Below, one piece after another: positions 28,134 through 36,145 of a DNA stretch of 64,000 nt. The DNA comes from Nitrospirota bacterium (GTDB lineage: Bacteria > Nitrospirota > Nitrospiria > Nitrospirales > Nitrospiraceae): NCBI GenBank assembly GCA_026387665.1, contig JAPLLG010000003.1:372001-436000 (forward strand), read 5' to 3'. Within the stretch, counting starts at the first letter, position 1; every line of letters starts with the position of its first letter. The notes below the pieces were generated by a model. That model had not been told where the DNA came from. It made no database searches and was given only the letters and a program-made list of their open reading frames with translations. Both the position numbers and the translations under genes were made by a program.

Positions 28134-28934
28134 TCACTCCCCTTTGGGAAGTCGCGAGAAATAAAACGTGGCGATGGCCACGGTCGCCGCGACATTCAAG
28201 GATTCCACGTCGCGGCTGAGGGGGATGGTAAATCGAGTGGTGGCCTGGGTGCGGATCTGCGCTGACAAACCGCGGCTTTCATTGCCGACCGCGAATACCA
28301 GTTTCCGTGGCGCCTGGTGAATTTCGTCGATCGAAACAGTTCCCTCCCCTGCCACTTCCGCCGTGAAGATCTGACAGCCCTGTTGGATCAGCCAGGACAC
28401 ATCCTTAGTGAAAAAAATCGGCAGCGCTAGTAGGACGCCGCTCGTCGAACGCACCACCTTCGGCTGATAGATATCAGCCGATTCAGGCGTGAGCCAGAGG
28501 GCACTTACGTTCAGCGCTGCCGCCGTTCTGATAATAGCCCCCACATTGGCAGGATCTTGCAACTGCTCTCCGAAAATCCCCAGGACCGTCGGCTGCCGAA
28601 GAATCGCAGCTTCATCCCATGTCGGCTGCCGCACCACGGCGAGAATACCTTGCGGCGCTTCCAGGTCAGATAATTTCGAGAATTGAAAATCAGGGCAGGA
28701 ATACTGCTGTACCGAGGCAGGGAGTCGAGCTAACCCGTCGTCCCCCACTTCTTTGAGCAGGTACCCCTGGGTCGTTACGATCGTGAGAATCTGTTCGGGG
28801 TGCCGAGTCAGGAGATCGCGCACCGCATGGGCGCCTTCGACTACGAAGGCGCCTTCCGCAGCTCGCACACGTCTCTCGTGGAGGAGCTCCCGAATGTACG
28901 AGCCTTGCGCACGCGTCAGGAGAGGGAGAGCCAC
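28134..28934 (-). CDS. TrmH/SpoU-family RNA 2'-O-methyltransferase
   Basis: The 266-residue protein has an N-terminal substrate-binding domain (LLTRAQGSYIRELLHERRVR) and a SPOUT domain with the three SpoU motifs: LQDPANVGAIIRTAAALN (Asn/Arg, about residue 128), FAVGNESRGLS and IPLSRDVESLNVAATVAI. Members methylate ribose 2'-O positions of rRNA or tRNA; the exact target cannot be assigned. It is followed, in convergent orientation, by the nucleotide-sugar dehydrogenase gene. Confidence 0.9.
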   Translation of the reverse strand: MALPLLTRAQGSYIRELLHERRVRAAEGAFVVEGAHAVRDLLTRHPEQILTIVTTQGYLLKEVGDDGLARLPASVQQYSCPDFQFSKLSDLEAPQGILAVVRQPTWDEAAILRQPTVLGIFGEQLQDPANVGAIIRTAAALNVSALWLTPESADIYQPKVVRSTSGVLLALPIFFTKDVSWLIQQGCQIFTAEVAGEGTVSIDEIHQAPRKLVFAVGNESRGLSAQIRTQATTRFTIPLSRDVESLNVAATVAIATFYFSRLPKGE

Positions 28935-28963
28935 GCTAATACGTCACAGTGAGCAACGAGGCC

Positions 28964-29305
28964 TTAGCGGCGTTTCCGCCCGGACGCGGCTTCGGCAGCC
29001 CGAATCCGTTGGGCCCGCAGCTTCGCTCGCTTCAGTGCCGTCAGCTTCCCTCTGGTTCGATCCTGCTCATGCTGCAGCTTATCGAACTGAGACTTGAGAT
29101 GAAGTTTTTCCCGCTTGTGAAGCGTGGCGCATTCTTCTTCGGAAAGATGGATCCAGTCGCCGCTCGTCCGCGCCCGCTTGATCCGCTGCTGCAATGACTC
29201 CCGCAACTGTTTGGAGCGCATGGTCAGGAGCGACTTCAAGGCTTCCTTGCGTCGCTGCACTTCCTCTTCCTCTGCGAGAATTCCGCGAATATCTGTTCCT
29301 AACAT
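28964..29305 (-). CDS. Small basic coiled-coil protein, function unknown
   Basis: The likely start is the ATG at 29305, preceded by GAGGAGG eight bases upstream; an upstream in-frame start lacks this. The 113-residue product is nearly all charged helix (ILAEEEEVQRRKEALKSLL, RIKRARTSGDWIHLSEEECA, SQFDKLQHEQDRTRGKL) with an Arg/Lys-rich tail (AASGRKRR). I do not recognise a family. It is 29 bp upstream of the RNA methyltransferase gene in the same direction, so an RNA-related role is possible. Confidence 0.6.
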   Translation of the reverse strand: MLGTDIRGILAEEEEVQRRKEALKSLLTMRSKQLRESLQQRIKRARTSGDWIHLSEEECATLHKREKLHLKSQFDKLQHEQDRTRGKLTALKRAKLRAQRIRAAEAASGRKRR

Positions 29306-29485
29306 GGCACGCCTCCTCACTGAATCGAGAATAAACTGGAAGCGGCATTATACCTGATTTCACCACCCATCTTCCAGTAGGCGAAATTAACGATAAGTTA
29401 TTGATTTGCAAGGAAAGTTCGTCGCAGGGCCGCTGGAGTCTGGAGTGAGGTTGCGAAGACGGCCCCTCTTCAGTATCATCGCGCC

Positions 29486-29947
29486 ATGGCACTTGGACAA
29501 CAGATTCAGGCCTGGCGCATCTCGCGGGGCCACTCGACCGACTATTTAGCGGCTCAATCGTCTCTCTCGCTTCAGGCACTCGAGGCCATTGAAGCTGAAG
29601 AAGCCGACCCCTCCGCCTCAATGCTGGAATCGCTCGCCGCCACGCTAAAAATCCCTCCAGCCTGGCTCTTTCACCACCCAACTTCATTTCGCACTCTATT
29701 TGAAGATCCGGAGGAAGCAGACAGCTCCATCCCCCCTGGCCCTGATCCTGTCACAGAACGAATTCTCGCCGGATCACGGATGGACCGGTCGCTGTATGTC
29801 CTATTAACGGCGATCATCCAAAGCGGCGAACCGAAGTTGCTCCGTGCAGCAGAGGTGAATTTACGCAGCCTCGTCAAGCAAGCTAAACAGGCCACAGTCC
29901 CCTGGCAGAACCGGCCGTCAGGTCACTTCGAACCACCGAACGATTAG
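29486..29947 (+). CDS. XRE-family helix-turn-helix regulator
   Basis: The 153-residue protein has a Cro/CI-type HTH in residues 5-60 (LGQQIQAWRISRGHSTDYLA, LSLQALEAIEAEEADPSASM, LESLAATLKIPPAWLF). An Ala/Pro-rich linker and a helical C-terminal half follow, with no sensor domain I recognise. It stands alone. Its TAG stop codon is the first TAG of repeat copy C, so the repeat defines the C-terminus. Confidence 0.8.
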   Translation: MALGQQIQAWRISRGHSTDYLAAQSSLSLQALEAIEAEEADPSASMLESLAATLKIPPAWLFHHPTSFRTLFEDPEEADSSIPPGPDPVTERILAGSRMDRSLYVLLTAIIQSGEPKLLRAAEVNLRSLVKQAKQATVPWQNRPSGHFEPPND

Positions 29948-30072
29948 CAGGATGCTGAAAAAGTCCGCCAGCGTCGCTCTCGGCTCATCGAAATCCTCAA
30001 CGTACCCTTGAGGGTACGCCTCCGGTTTCGGCTCCCTGCGGCCTTGCTGGACGGCCTTTTTGAGCACCCTGC
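29944..30072 (-). repeat. CTAG-type palindromic repeat, copy C (short form)
   Basis: Begins TTAGCAGGATGCTGAAAAAG and ends GGCCTTTTTGAGCACCCTGC, inverted relative to copies D and E. The interior has CTCAACGTACCCTTGAGGGT, an internal palindrome, and CTCCGGTTTCGGCTCCCTGC. Bases 29945-29947 are the stop codon of the XRE gene. It is probably the cleanest copy of the basic unit. Confidence 0.85.
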
Positions 30073-30112
30073 AAAACCCTTCATCGGCAAAGACGAATGT
30101 GGAACCGTTCGA

Positions 30113-31306
30113 TCAGAAGACTTGCAGGATGAAACACTTGAGATAGCGGGTTTCCGGCATGGTGGCGAGGATGGGATGGTCGCTGGCCTGTCCACGCTGT
30201 TCAAGTAGACGAACCTGCCGTTTCGCATCTCGCGCAGCGAGACGAATGCCCGTCCACAATTCCTGCTCCGTGACATGATGCGAGCAGGAGCTCGTAACTA
30301 AAAATCCTTCCGGCTTCGTGAGCTTTATCCCGAGCAGGTTCACATCTTTGTAGCCAGCCAAGGCGCGAGGCACCGCTTGTTTACTGCGGGCAAAGGCGGG
30401 AGGATCGAGCAGCACCAAGTCATAACGGCGCCCGGCCCGTTCCAGCTTTCGCATCTCCTCAAACGCATCCGCCAAGCGATAGAGGCAACGGTCCTCCACC
30501 TTGTTCAAGACCGCATGGTTGCGCGCGAGCACCAGGGCCTCTTCGCTCACATCCAGCCCTTCGACCGACTTGGCTCCTGCGAGCGCCGCATGAATCCCAA
30601 AGGCGCCGGTATGGGCAAACACCTCCAACACCTCCGCGCCAGCCGCAAACCGCGCCGCCACCAGTCGATTCTCCCTTTGGTCGCAAAACCAGCCGGTCTT
30701 CTGTCCTCGCTCGATGTCGACGAGAAATCTGGCCGGCCCCTCCTGGACCTCGACCGTCGTCGCGCCGCCCCCTCGAAGGAAGCCTCGCTCCACCGGCAGC
30801 CCTTCTAATACGCGACTCTTGGCATCGTTACGCAGATAGACCCGCGTGGCTCCTGACTCCTGACACACGAGATCGGCTAGGAGATCCTTCCGGCGGTCCA
30901 TGCCTGCAGAGAGGGTCTGCATGACCAGGACATCGTCGTAGCGATCCACAATCAAACCGGGCAAGCGATCCGCTTCTCCATAGATGAGGCGGTAGGCGTT
31001 GGTGACGGTGACGATCTTCTGCCGCAGCCTGACCGCCTGTGCGAGACGTCCCTTCCAAAACTGTTCAGTGATCGGTTCGTCCTCAAAGGTCAGGATCCGC
31101 ACGCGGATCTTGGAGGCTGGATTGTAGAGGCCTCGCGCAAAGAATCGTCCATTCGGCGCCAGGACATCCACCACATCGCCAGCAACCGGCTCGCCGCTGA
31201 CCGATTCGACGAAGCCTGCATAGATCCAAAGATGCCCCGGCTCCTCAACCGCGCGTGTGCGGGAGAGCCGGACCTGACCGCGGGGACTGTCATCATGAAT
31301 AGCCAT
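30113..31306 (-). CDS. rlmI: 23S rRNA (cytosine-C5) methyltransferase, RlmI-like
   Basis: The protein, about 397 residues from ATG 31306, has an N-terminal PUA domain (GHLWIYAGFVESVSGEPVAG, FARGLYNPASKIRVRIL), a central EEHEE-like region and a Rossmann methyltransferase with GQKTGWFCDQRENR, VLEVFAHTGAFGIHAALAGA, LVLLDPPAFARSK and VTSSCSHHV. The family makes m5C1962 in E. coli 23S rRNA. A longer frame starts at 31342, but those 12 residues precede the conserved N-terminus. Confidence 0.85.
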   Translation of the reverse strand: MAIHDDSPRGQVRLSRTRAVEEPGHLWIYAGFVESVSGEPVAGDVVDVLAPNGRFFARGLYNPASKIRVRILTFEDEPITEQFWKGRLAQAVRLRQKIVTVTNAYRLIYGEADRLPGLIVDRYDDVLVMQTLSAGMDRRKDLLADLVCQESGATRVYLRNDAKSRVLEGLPVERGFLRGGGATTVEVQEGPARFLVDIERGQKTGWFCDQRENRLVAARFAAGAEVLEVFAHTGAFGIHAALAGAKSVEGLDVSEEALVLARNHAVLNKVEDRCLYRLADAFEEMRKLERAGRRYDLVLLDPPAFARSKQAVPRALAGYKDVNLLGIKLTKPEGFLVTSSCSHHVTEQELWTGIRLAARDAKRQVRLLEQRGQASDHPILATMPETRYLKCFILQVF

Positions 31307-31449
31307 ACTGTACTTATCCAATGGCTGCGAACCGAACGTCAAGCCCCTCGCACAGATCTGGTTGCTTGACGGCTGACCCGCGCTATGGTTTGCTGCACCT
31401 GCGCGTCACACGCTACCTATTTCCGCGCTATCAACCGGGAGCCCCAGCG

Positions 31450-33105
31450 ATGAAGGGCACAACGACCATCGGCTCCGCCGTGATTGAGCGGCTCCATCAG
31501 CTGGGCGTCCGGCATATCTTCGGCATCCCGGGCGATTACGTCCTCAGCCTCTACAAACTGCTCGAAACCTCCCCGATCCGCCATGTCGGCACGACGCGCG
31601 AAGACTGCGCGGGGTTTGCCGCCGATGCCTATGCCCGCATCAACGGCATCGGCGCCGTCTGCGTCACCTATTGCGTCGGAGGGCTGAACTGCGTGAATGC
31701 GATCGCCTGCGCCTATGCAGAACGGTCGCCGGTCGTGCTGCTCACCGGATCGCCGGGACTCTCGGAGCGGGTTCGCACCCCCTACATGCACCACATGGTG
31801 CGGGACTTCTCCACGCAGCGAGAGGTCTTTGAGAAAATCACGGTGGCCGCAATCTCGTTGGACGATCCCTCAACCGCCGAACGGGAAATGGACCGGGCTT
31901 TTGCCGCCCTCTTGCGCTATCGCCGCCCCATCTATATCGAAATCCCGCGCGACCTCGTCCATGCGCCGCTGCCAGCCTCTCTGCGCCCCTTATGCCTCGA
32001 CGATGAGCCAAGCGATCCCGCAGCCTTGGAAGAAGCGATCGGCGAAGTCCGCACGATGCTCGCCTCGGCGCGTCGCCCCTGCATTCTCGCTGGGGCAGAA
32101 ATCGGACGGTTCGGTTTGCACGATGACCTGACTCGCCTGGTCGAACGGCTGAATGTCCCCATCGCCTCAACGCTGATGGGGAAGTCCGTGATCCGTGAAG
32201 ACCATCCCCTGCACGTCGGCATTTACGGGGGGCTCATCGCCCGCAACGAGGTGCAGCAGTTCGTCAATGAGTCGGACTGCTTGCTGATTCTCGGCTCGAT
32301 CCTCTCGGATGTGGAAGATCTGGACGCCCAGTCCCCGTTACTCACCGAAGGCCGCACCATCCACGCGACGGCGGACCGAGTGGCGATCAAACACCATCGC
32401 TATGAGACCATTCGCTTTCAGGACTTCGTCAGAGGCTTGGGCAGCGCTTCTCTGCCGTCCTTCGTTTCGCGACCGTTACCGGCCCAGGTCCCGACAGCAG
32501 ACAGGGCCGTGGCTCCCACAGCGCCGATCACCTTACAGGGTCTATTCCGCCACCTGGACAGCATCCTGAACAAGAACACGCTGGTCATCGCCGACGTCGG
32601 AGAATCGCTCTTTGCTGCGGCGGACCTCCATGTCCACCGGCGCTTCGAATTCCTCGCCCCCGCCTATTACACCTCGATGGGATTCGCCGTGCCCGCGGCA
32701 GTCGGAGCATCCTTTGCCGACCCGTCGCTCAGGCCGATCGTGCTGGTGGGAGATGGCGCGTTTCAGATGACCGGCTCGGAACTCTCCACCTGCGTCCGGT
32801 ACGGCCAATCACCCATCGTCATCGTCTTAAATAATCGCGGCTACTCAACCGAACGGGAAATTCTGGAAGGGCCATTCAACGACGTGCATGAATGGCAATA
32901 TGAGCGGATCTGCGACGTGATCGGCGGCGGGGTGGGCTCGCGCATTGCGACACAGGGAGAGTTCGAACATGCACTGGCAACAGCCCTGGCTGATGCAGGC
33001 CGATTGCACGTCCTCAATGTATTACTCGATGCAGCCGACCGATCGCCCGGCATGGTCCGGTTGGCGCGCCGCCTCGGAGAGAAATTGTCGACCGACAAGC
33101 CCTAG
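31450..33105 (+). CDS. Thiamine-diphosphate 2-keto-acid decarboxylase (pyruvate/indolepyruvate decarboxylase family)
   Basis: From ATG 31450 the 551-residue protein starts MKGTTTIGSAVIERLHQLGV, the normal N-terminus; the frame stays open 129 bp further upstream without homology. It has the N-terminal Pyr domain with TTREDCAGFAADAYARINGI (catalytic Glu), a His pair in MHHMVRDF as in pyruvate decarboxylases, and the PP domain with VGDGAFQMTGSELSTCVRYG (GDG...NN cofactor motif, NNRGYSTER). It should convert a 2-keto acid to an aldehyde and CO2. Substrate size cannot be set from the motifs. Confidence 0.85.
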   Translation: MKGTTTIGSAVIERLHQLGVRHIFGIPGDYVLSLYKLLETSPIRHVGTTREDCAGFAADAYARINGIGAVCVTYCVGGLNCVNAIACAYAERSPVVLLTGSPGLSERVRTPYMHHMVRDFSTQREVFEKITVAAISLDDPSTAEREMDRAFAALLRYRRPIYIEIPRDLVHAPLPASLRPLCLDDEPSDPAALEEAIGEVRTMLASARRPCILAGAEIGRFGLHDDLTRLVERLNVPIASTLMGKSVIREDHPLHVGIYGGLIARNEVQQFVNESDCLLILGSILSDVEDLDAQSPLLTEGRTIHATADRVAIKHHRYETIRFQDFVRGLGSASLPSFVSRPLPAQVPTADRAVAPTAPITLQGLFRHLDSILNKNTLVIADVGESLFAAADLHVHRRFEFLAPAYYTSMGFAVPAAVGASFADPSLRPIVLVGDGAFQMTGSELSTCVRYGQSPIVIVLNNRGYSTEREILEGPFNDVHEWQYERICDVIGGGVGSRIATQGEFEHALATALADAGRLHVLNVLLDAADRSPGMVRLARRLGEKLSTDKP

Positions 33106-33296
33106 GAGGGCTTCTTCGTGGCGAACACCGTGGCGTCGCACGCGAGGTATTTGATCTGCTTCATCGGGATGATGATCACTTCCTTTGCAGAATCCACCTC
33201 CAGCACTTCCATATCGTCACTGATGGTATGGCGGATCGCATCCTTGACCAGCAACTCCTGATTGTCGACAAACACGATTTTCACCCAGTATTGCAC
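33102..33296 (-). CDS. Small conserved-looking protein, function unknown
   Basis: The 64-residue product (MQYWVKIVFVDNQELLVKDA) is beta-rich and mildly acidic, with DDMEVLEVDSAKEVIIIPMK then IKYLACDATVFATKKPS. The ATG is preceded by AGGGAGGGT-type purines. Composition looks coding. It overlaps the 3' end of the decarboxylase gene by 4 bp in convergent orientation. No domain is recognised. Confidence 0.6.
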   Translation of the reverse strand: MQYWVKIVFVDNQELLVKDAIRHTISDDMEVLEVDSAKEVIIIPMKQIKYLACDATVFATKKPS

Positions 33297-33452
33297 GCGT
33301 ACCCTCCCTTATTGACCCAGCAGTCTTCTCGCTTGGCGACTGTCGCGGGATTATACTGATCGCCCTCTCGGCCTTGCAACTTGCACAGGCCGACCTGCCT
33401 TGCGTAGAGTGAACCGACATCATTCACCCATGACTGATCGAAGGGATCACCC

Positions 33453-33986
33453 GTGACAGGAACACCCCCAACCAACGTTGCCACAGTGAGGCAGCTGTTC
33501 ACTTTCTGTTGTATGGCTACGCTGGTCATCACTAATCTAGCTGTTGCGCAAGTAATCGGCAACGAAGCGGAAATGGATCGCTTGCAGGGGAAAGCAGAAG
33601 AAGCAATGGCGAGTGACGATCCTGAAGGAGCCGCCATGGCCATGGGACGTGCGGCACTCATGGCCAAATACCTGGCTAAAACCAACCAGAATGATGGCTC
33701 AGCCGTTCGCATGTTTCAGGGCGCCGAAATCCTGTTTCGGTCACAGGAACATAGCTATCGCGCCATGGCCCTCTTTCGCCGGGCCGGGGGCCAACTGCCC
33801 GCCTCGTCCGGTGTCTGCGGAAGCCTCTCGTTGGCCCAGAGCAGCCTCCAACAAGCACTCACGATGCTCACGCACGAAAGCACTGCGCCAGGCCCTCGCA
33901 CCGCAAAGGCCCTCCAGCTCCAGCAGGCAGCCGCTGATTGGGGAACCGTCATCGACTCGATCATCGCCGACTATCAATGCCGCTAG
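33453..33986 (+). CDS. Secreted helical protein, function unknown
   Basis: The 177-residue product has an N-terminal hydrophobic segment (LFTFCCMATLVITNLAVAQ) that looks like a signal peptide. Helices rich in Ala, Met and Gln follow (EMDRLQGKAEEAMASDDPEG, AALMAKYLAKTNQ, AMALFRRAGGQLP), TPR-like in rhythm but too short to call. Two cysteines remain near the ends of the mature part. Repeat copy D begins 44 bp downstream. Confidence 0.6.
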   Translation: MTGTPPTNVATVRQLFTFCCMATLVITNLAVAQVIGNEAEMDRLQGKAEEAMASDDPEGAAMAMGRAALMAKYLAKTNQNDGSAVRMFQGAEILFRSQEHSYRAMALFRRAGGQLPASSGVCGSLSLAQSSLQQALTMLTHESTAPGPRTAKALQLQQAAADWGTVIDSIIADYQCR

Positions 33987-34029
33987 TACCAGCCTCTTCC
34001 GCGCACTTAGACCTCAACACGTCCCCGGC

Positions 34030-34238
34030 CTAGCAGGCTGCGAAAAAACTCGGTGCATGTGAAAAATATGACGAACATACTCCGAGTGGCACAGTGGTCG
34101 GAATCATCACGGGATGCTCAAAAAGGCCGTCCAGCAAGGCCACAGGCGAGCCGAAACCGGAGGCGTACCCTCAAGGGCACGTTGAGGATTTCGATGAGCC
34201 GAGAACGATGCTGGCGGATTGTTTCAGCATCCTGCTAG
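34030..34238 (+). repeat. CTAG-ended palindromic repeat, copy D (long form)
   Basis: Outer ends are CTAGCAGGCTGCGAAAAAAC and TTTCAGCATCCTGCTAG. The inner arm GGATGCTCAAAAAGGCCGTC (from 34112) pairs with GCTGGCGGATTGTTTCAGCA (from 34210). Between the left outer arm and the inner arm is a spacer of about 60 bp, related to that of copy A. The terminal CTAG includes the stop codon of the minus-strand PIN gene. Confidence 0.85.
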
Positions 34239-34678
34239 TCGTCTTCCGGGTTGATGACATGAAGCCCCGCCGCACGACAGGCCGTCAGCAATGGCTGGTC
34301 GGCGCTCACGACGGTCAACCGCAAAGACTTGAGTTCCAATGCCAGAGCCAAATGGAGGATCTGAGGAGACCGGAGCGATGGATACTCCATCGAGAGCTCT
34401 TTAGTCGCCAAGTAGGTCTGCATCGTCGGCGCGATGAACTGATAGAGACCCTCCTGCGACTCCTTCTCGAACTTATGGAGCACCGAATAACAATCGTCCC
34501 GCGTGATGTCTCCGTGACTGGCCCGATTCGAAAATGCCGTGTAGAAATCGGTCACGGACCAGGTCGGCAGAATGGCCACTTTGCCCCGCTTCACCATGAG
34601 CCGGTTGATGATGCGCGTGCCCCGCTCCATGCTGTAGCGTTTAACCAGAGCGGTTGAGTCGAAATAGTAATACGGCAT
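34235..34678 (-). CDS. PIN-domain protein (VapC-like toxin candidate)
   Basis: The 147-residue protein has the PIN acidic residues in order: Asp7 in YYYFDSTALVKRY, an acidic cluster near SHGDITRDDCYSVL, Asp near the C-terminus in VVSADQPLLTACRAAG, and ends INPEDD. PIN proteins are Mg-dependent RNases, often toxins of type II toxin-antitoxin pairs. The small basic gene 4 bp upstream would be the antitoxin candidate. The stop codon lies in the end of repeat copy D. Confidence 0.8.
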   Translation of the reverse strand: MPYYYFDSTALVKRYSMERGTRIINRLMVKRGKVAILPTWSVTDFYTAFSNRASHGDITRDDCYSVLHKFEKESQEGLYQFIAPTMQTYLATKELSMEYPSLRSPQILHLALALELKSLRLTVVSADQPLLTACRAAGLHVINPEDD

Positions 34679-34682
34679 CTGG

Positions 34683-34961
34683 TCAGACCCTCCCCTTCAA
34701 AATAACGGCAGCCAAGGGTCCCGGCATTTTCGAGAGCCGATCTTGTAATTCATCCAACGGCAGCTCCTCATAGCCTTCCTTGCGGAACTTGTCGGCCAAG
34801 TTGCCCTGATTGAACAAGGCGGTGTCGTCTTTGAGTCGATCACCCAGCCGGCGTTTCGCAACGCGACTGGGCACCCGCTGGCGTGTCACCGTCAACCCGC
34901 GGCCACGGCTGCGTGGCGCACGACTTGATGCTCCTCCGGCTCCCGGCTTCGATTTGGCCAT
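34683..34961 (-). CDS. Small basic protein, possible partner of the PIN-domain protein
   Basis: From ATG 34961, after GAGGGAGGGAGGG, the product is 92 residues. The N-terminal half is Arg/Ser/Gly-rich and disordered (KSKPGAGGASSRAPRSRGRG). The C-terminal half is acidic and helical (DKFRKEGYEELPLDELQDRL, SKMPGPLAAVILKGRV). It ends 4 bp before the PIN gene, the spacing expected of an antitoxin-toxin pair. No known antitoxin DNA-binding fold is visible, although the basic half could bind nucleic acid. Confidence 0.55.
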   Translation of the reverse strand: MAKSKPGAGGASSRAPRSRGRGLTVTRQRVPSRVAKRRLGDRLKDDTALFNQGNLADKFRKEGYEELPLDELQDRLSKMPGPLAAVILKGRV

Positions 34962-34981
34962 ACCCTCCCTCCCTCTCTGCG

Positions 34982-36145
34982 TTAATGGGTTGCTGACGCC
35001 GGCGCCGATCCCTGCCCATCCCGCGGACATCCCGCAGGCTGGCTCGCCTGTGCCGGCAATTCCGACTCTCCGTAGACATGCGCCGCAATGGCCTTCGCCA
35101 CATCGGTAGAAAACTCCTGCTGCATGACACGCACCGCCTTGGCTGTCGCCTCACGATCCGACAGATGGCCTTCCTTCCCGCCCTTCGACAGGGCGCCGAC
35201 CACCCGCTGGCTGGTCAAATCCACGACTTCGAAATCGCTGCACCACCGCACGTACTTGAACTGCGGATCGCGCACGTCGATCGGCCAGACCCGCACGACG
35301 CCCCGCAGCAGCAACTCCGGAGAGGGCCCGCTGGCATCGCCACCGAGCGAACGCTCTCCACTCCAGGGCCGACTCGTGACTTGCAAGCCTTCCTTCAATA
35401 ATCCTTCTATCAAGGCCCGTTGCGCCGGCTCAACCTGATCGCCCGTCACCGCAACCGCCAACACTAGATTCGTCGCTAGAAACTGTTCGAGCTCATGGGT
35501 CAGTTCGCTCACGCGATAGGCGGCGGCGGTACCCTGCCCGCTCGAACGGATCACGCGAAGGTCGGCATTATAGGTCTCTCGCAGCACCAGATTTCTGGCA
35601 GCCCGCCGCAGGGCTCTCACTTTGGCCAGCTTATCGGAGGGGCGATGGGCCTCCTCGACATCGTCGCTGATCGACCGGTCCAGCTCAGTAATCTTCTCTA
35701 GGAACGAGGTCTCTGCCTGAGGCCGATGCATCCCCGCCAAGGCATAATGCAGTCCATTATGCCGATCGACCCACCGATCGACGATCCGGACGTTCTCCAA
35801 GACTTTGTCAGTCGACACGCGCGTCAGATTATCGAGCGTCAACCGTCGTTCTGCGCTGCTGTGACCGCGCTGCTCGATCAACAGATACGATTCCCAGTCC
35901 TTCGCTTGCGCACTGACCTCGGCCTTAAAGATGCGGGCCACGGCAGCATAGGCATGGTCTTCAGCGACCGCACGACTCTCCGCCTGTCCTACTCCGACGA
36001 GATATTGTCCGGACGGATAGGCAACACTGCCCCCATCGATCCAATCAGGCTTCGTCTGGCCTCCAAACCAGGCACAGCCGGACAGGGCGCCGATGGCACA
36101 GAGGACCAACGCGACGTTCTTCATATCTAGCAATCGATCGATCAT
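34982..36145 (-). CDS. LPP20-family lipoprotein (large form)
   Basis: The 387-residue protein has a lipoprotein signal ending in IGALSGC and an LPP20-like domain (KPDWIDGGSVAYPSGQYLVG, VGQAESRAVAEDHAYAAVAR), then a long region with SAERRLTLDNLTRVSTDKVL and a C-terminal part (LLLRGVVRVWPIDVRDPQ) that may resemble the LpoB/CsgG fold. The product ends with a Pro/Ala/Ser-rich tail. Its ATG overlaps the preceding gene's stop (ATGA), so translation is coupled to the COG3014 gene. It is the fourth lipoprotein of this cassette. Confidence 0.8.
   Translation of the reverse strand: MIDRLLDMKNVALVLCAIGALSGCAWFGGQTKPDWIDGGSVAYPSGQYLVGVGQAESRAVAEDHAYAAVARIFKAEVSAQAKDWESYLLIEQRGHSSAERRLTLDNLTRVSTDKVLENVRIVDRWVDRHNGLHYALAGMHRPQAETSFLEKITELDRSISDDVEEAHRPSDKLAKVRALRRAARNLVLRETYNADLRVIRSSGQGTAAAYRVSELTHELEQFLATNLVLAVAVTGDQVEPAQRALIEGLLKEGLQVTSRPWSGERSLGGDASGPSPELLLRGVVRVWPIDVRDPQFKYVRWCSDFEVVDLTSQRVVGALSKGGKEGHLSDREATAKAVRVMQQEFSTDVAKAIAAHVYGESELPAQASQPAGCPRDGQGSAPASATH

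Noticed and set aside
31321-31449. 43-residue upstream extension of the TPP decarboxylase
   Set aside because: The family N-terminus begins at the Met at 31450; the extension overlaps the divergent rRNA methyltransferase promoter region.
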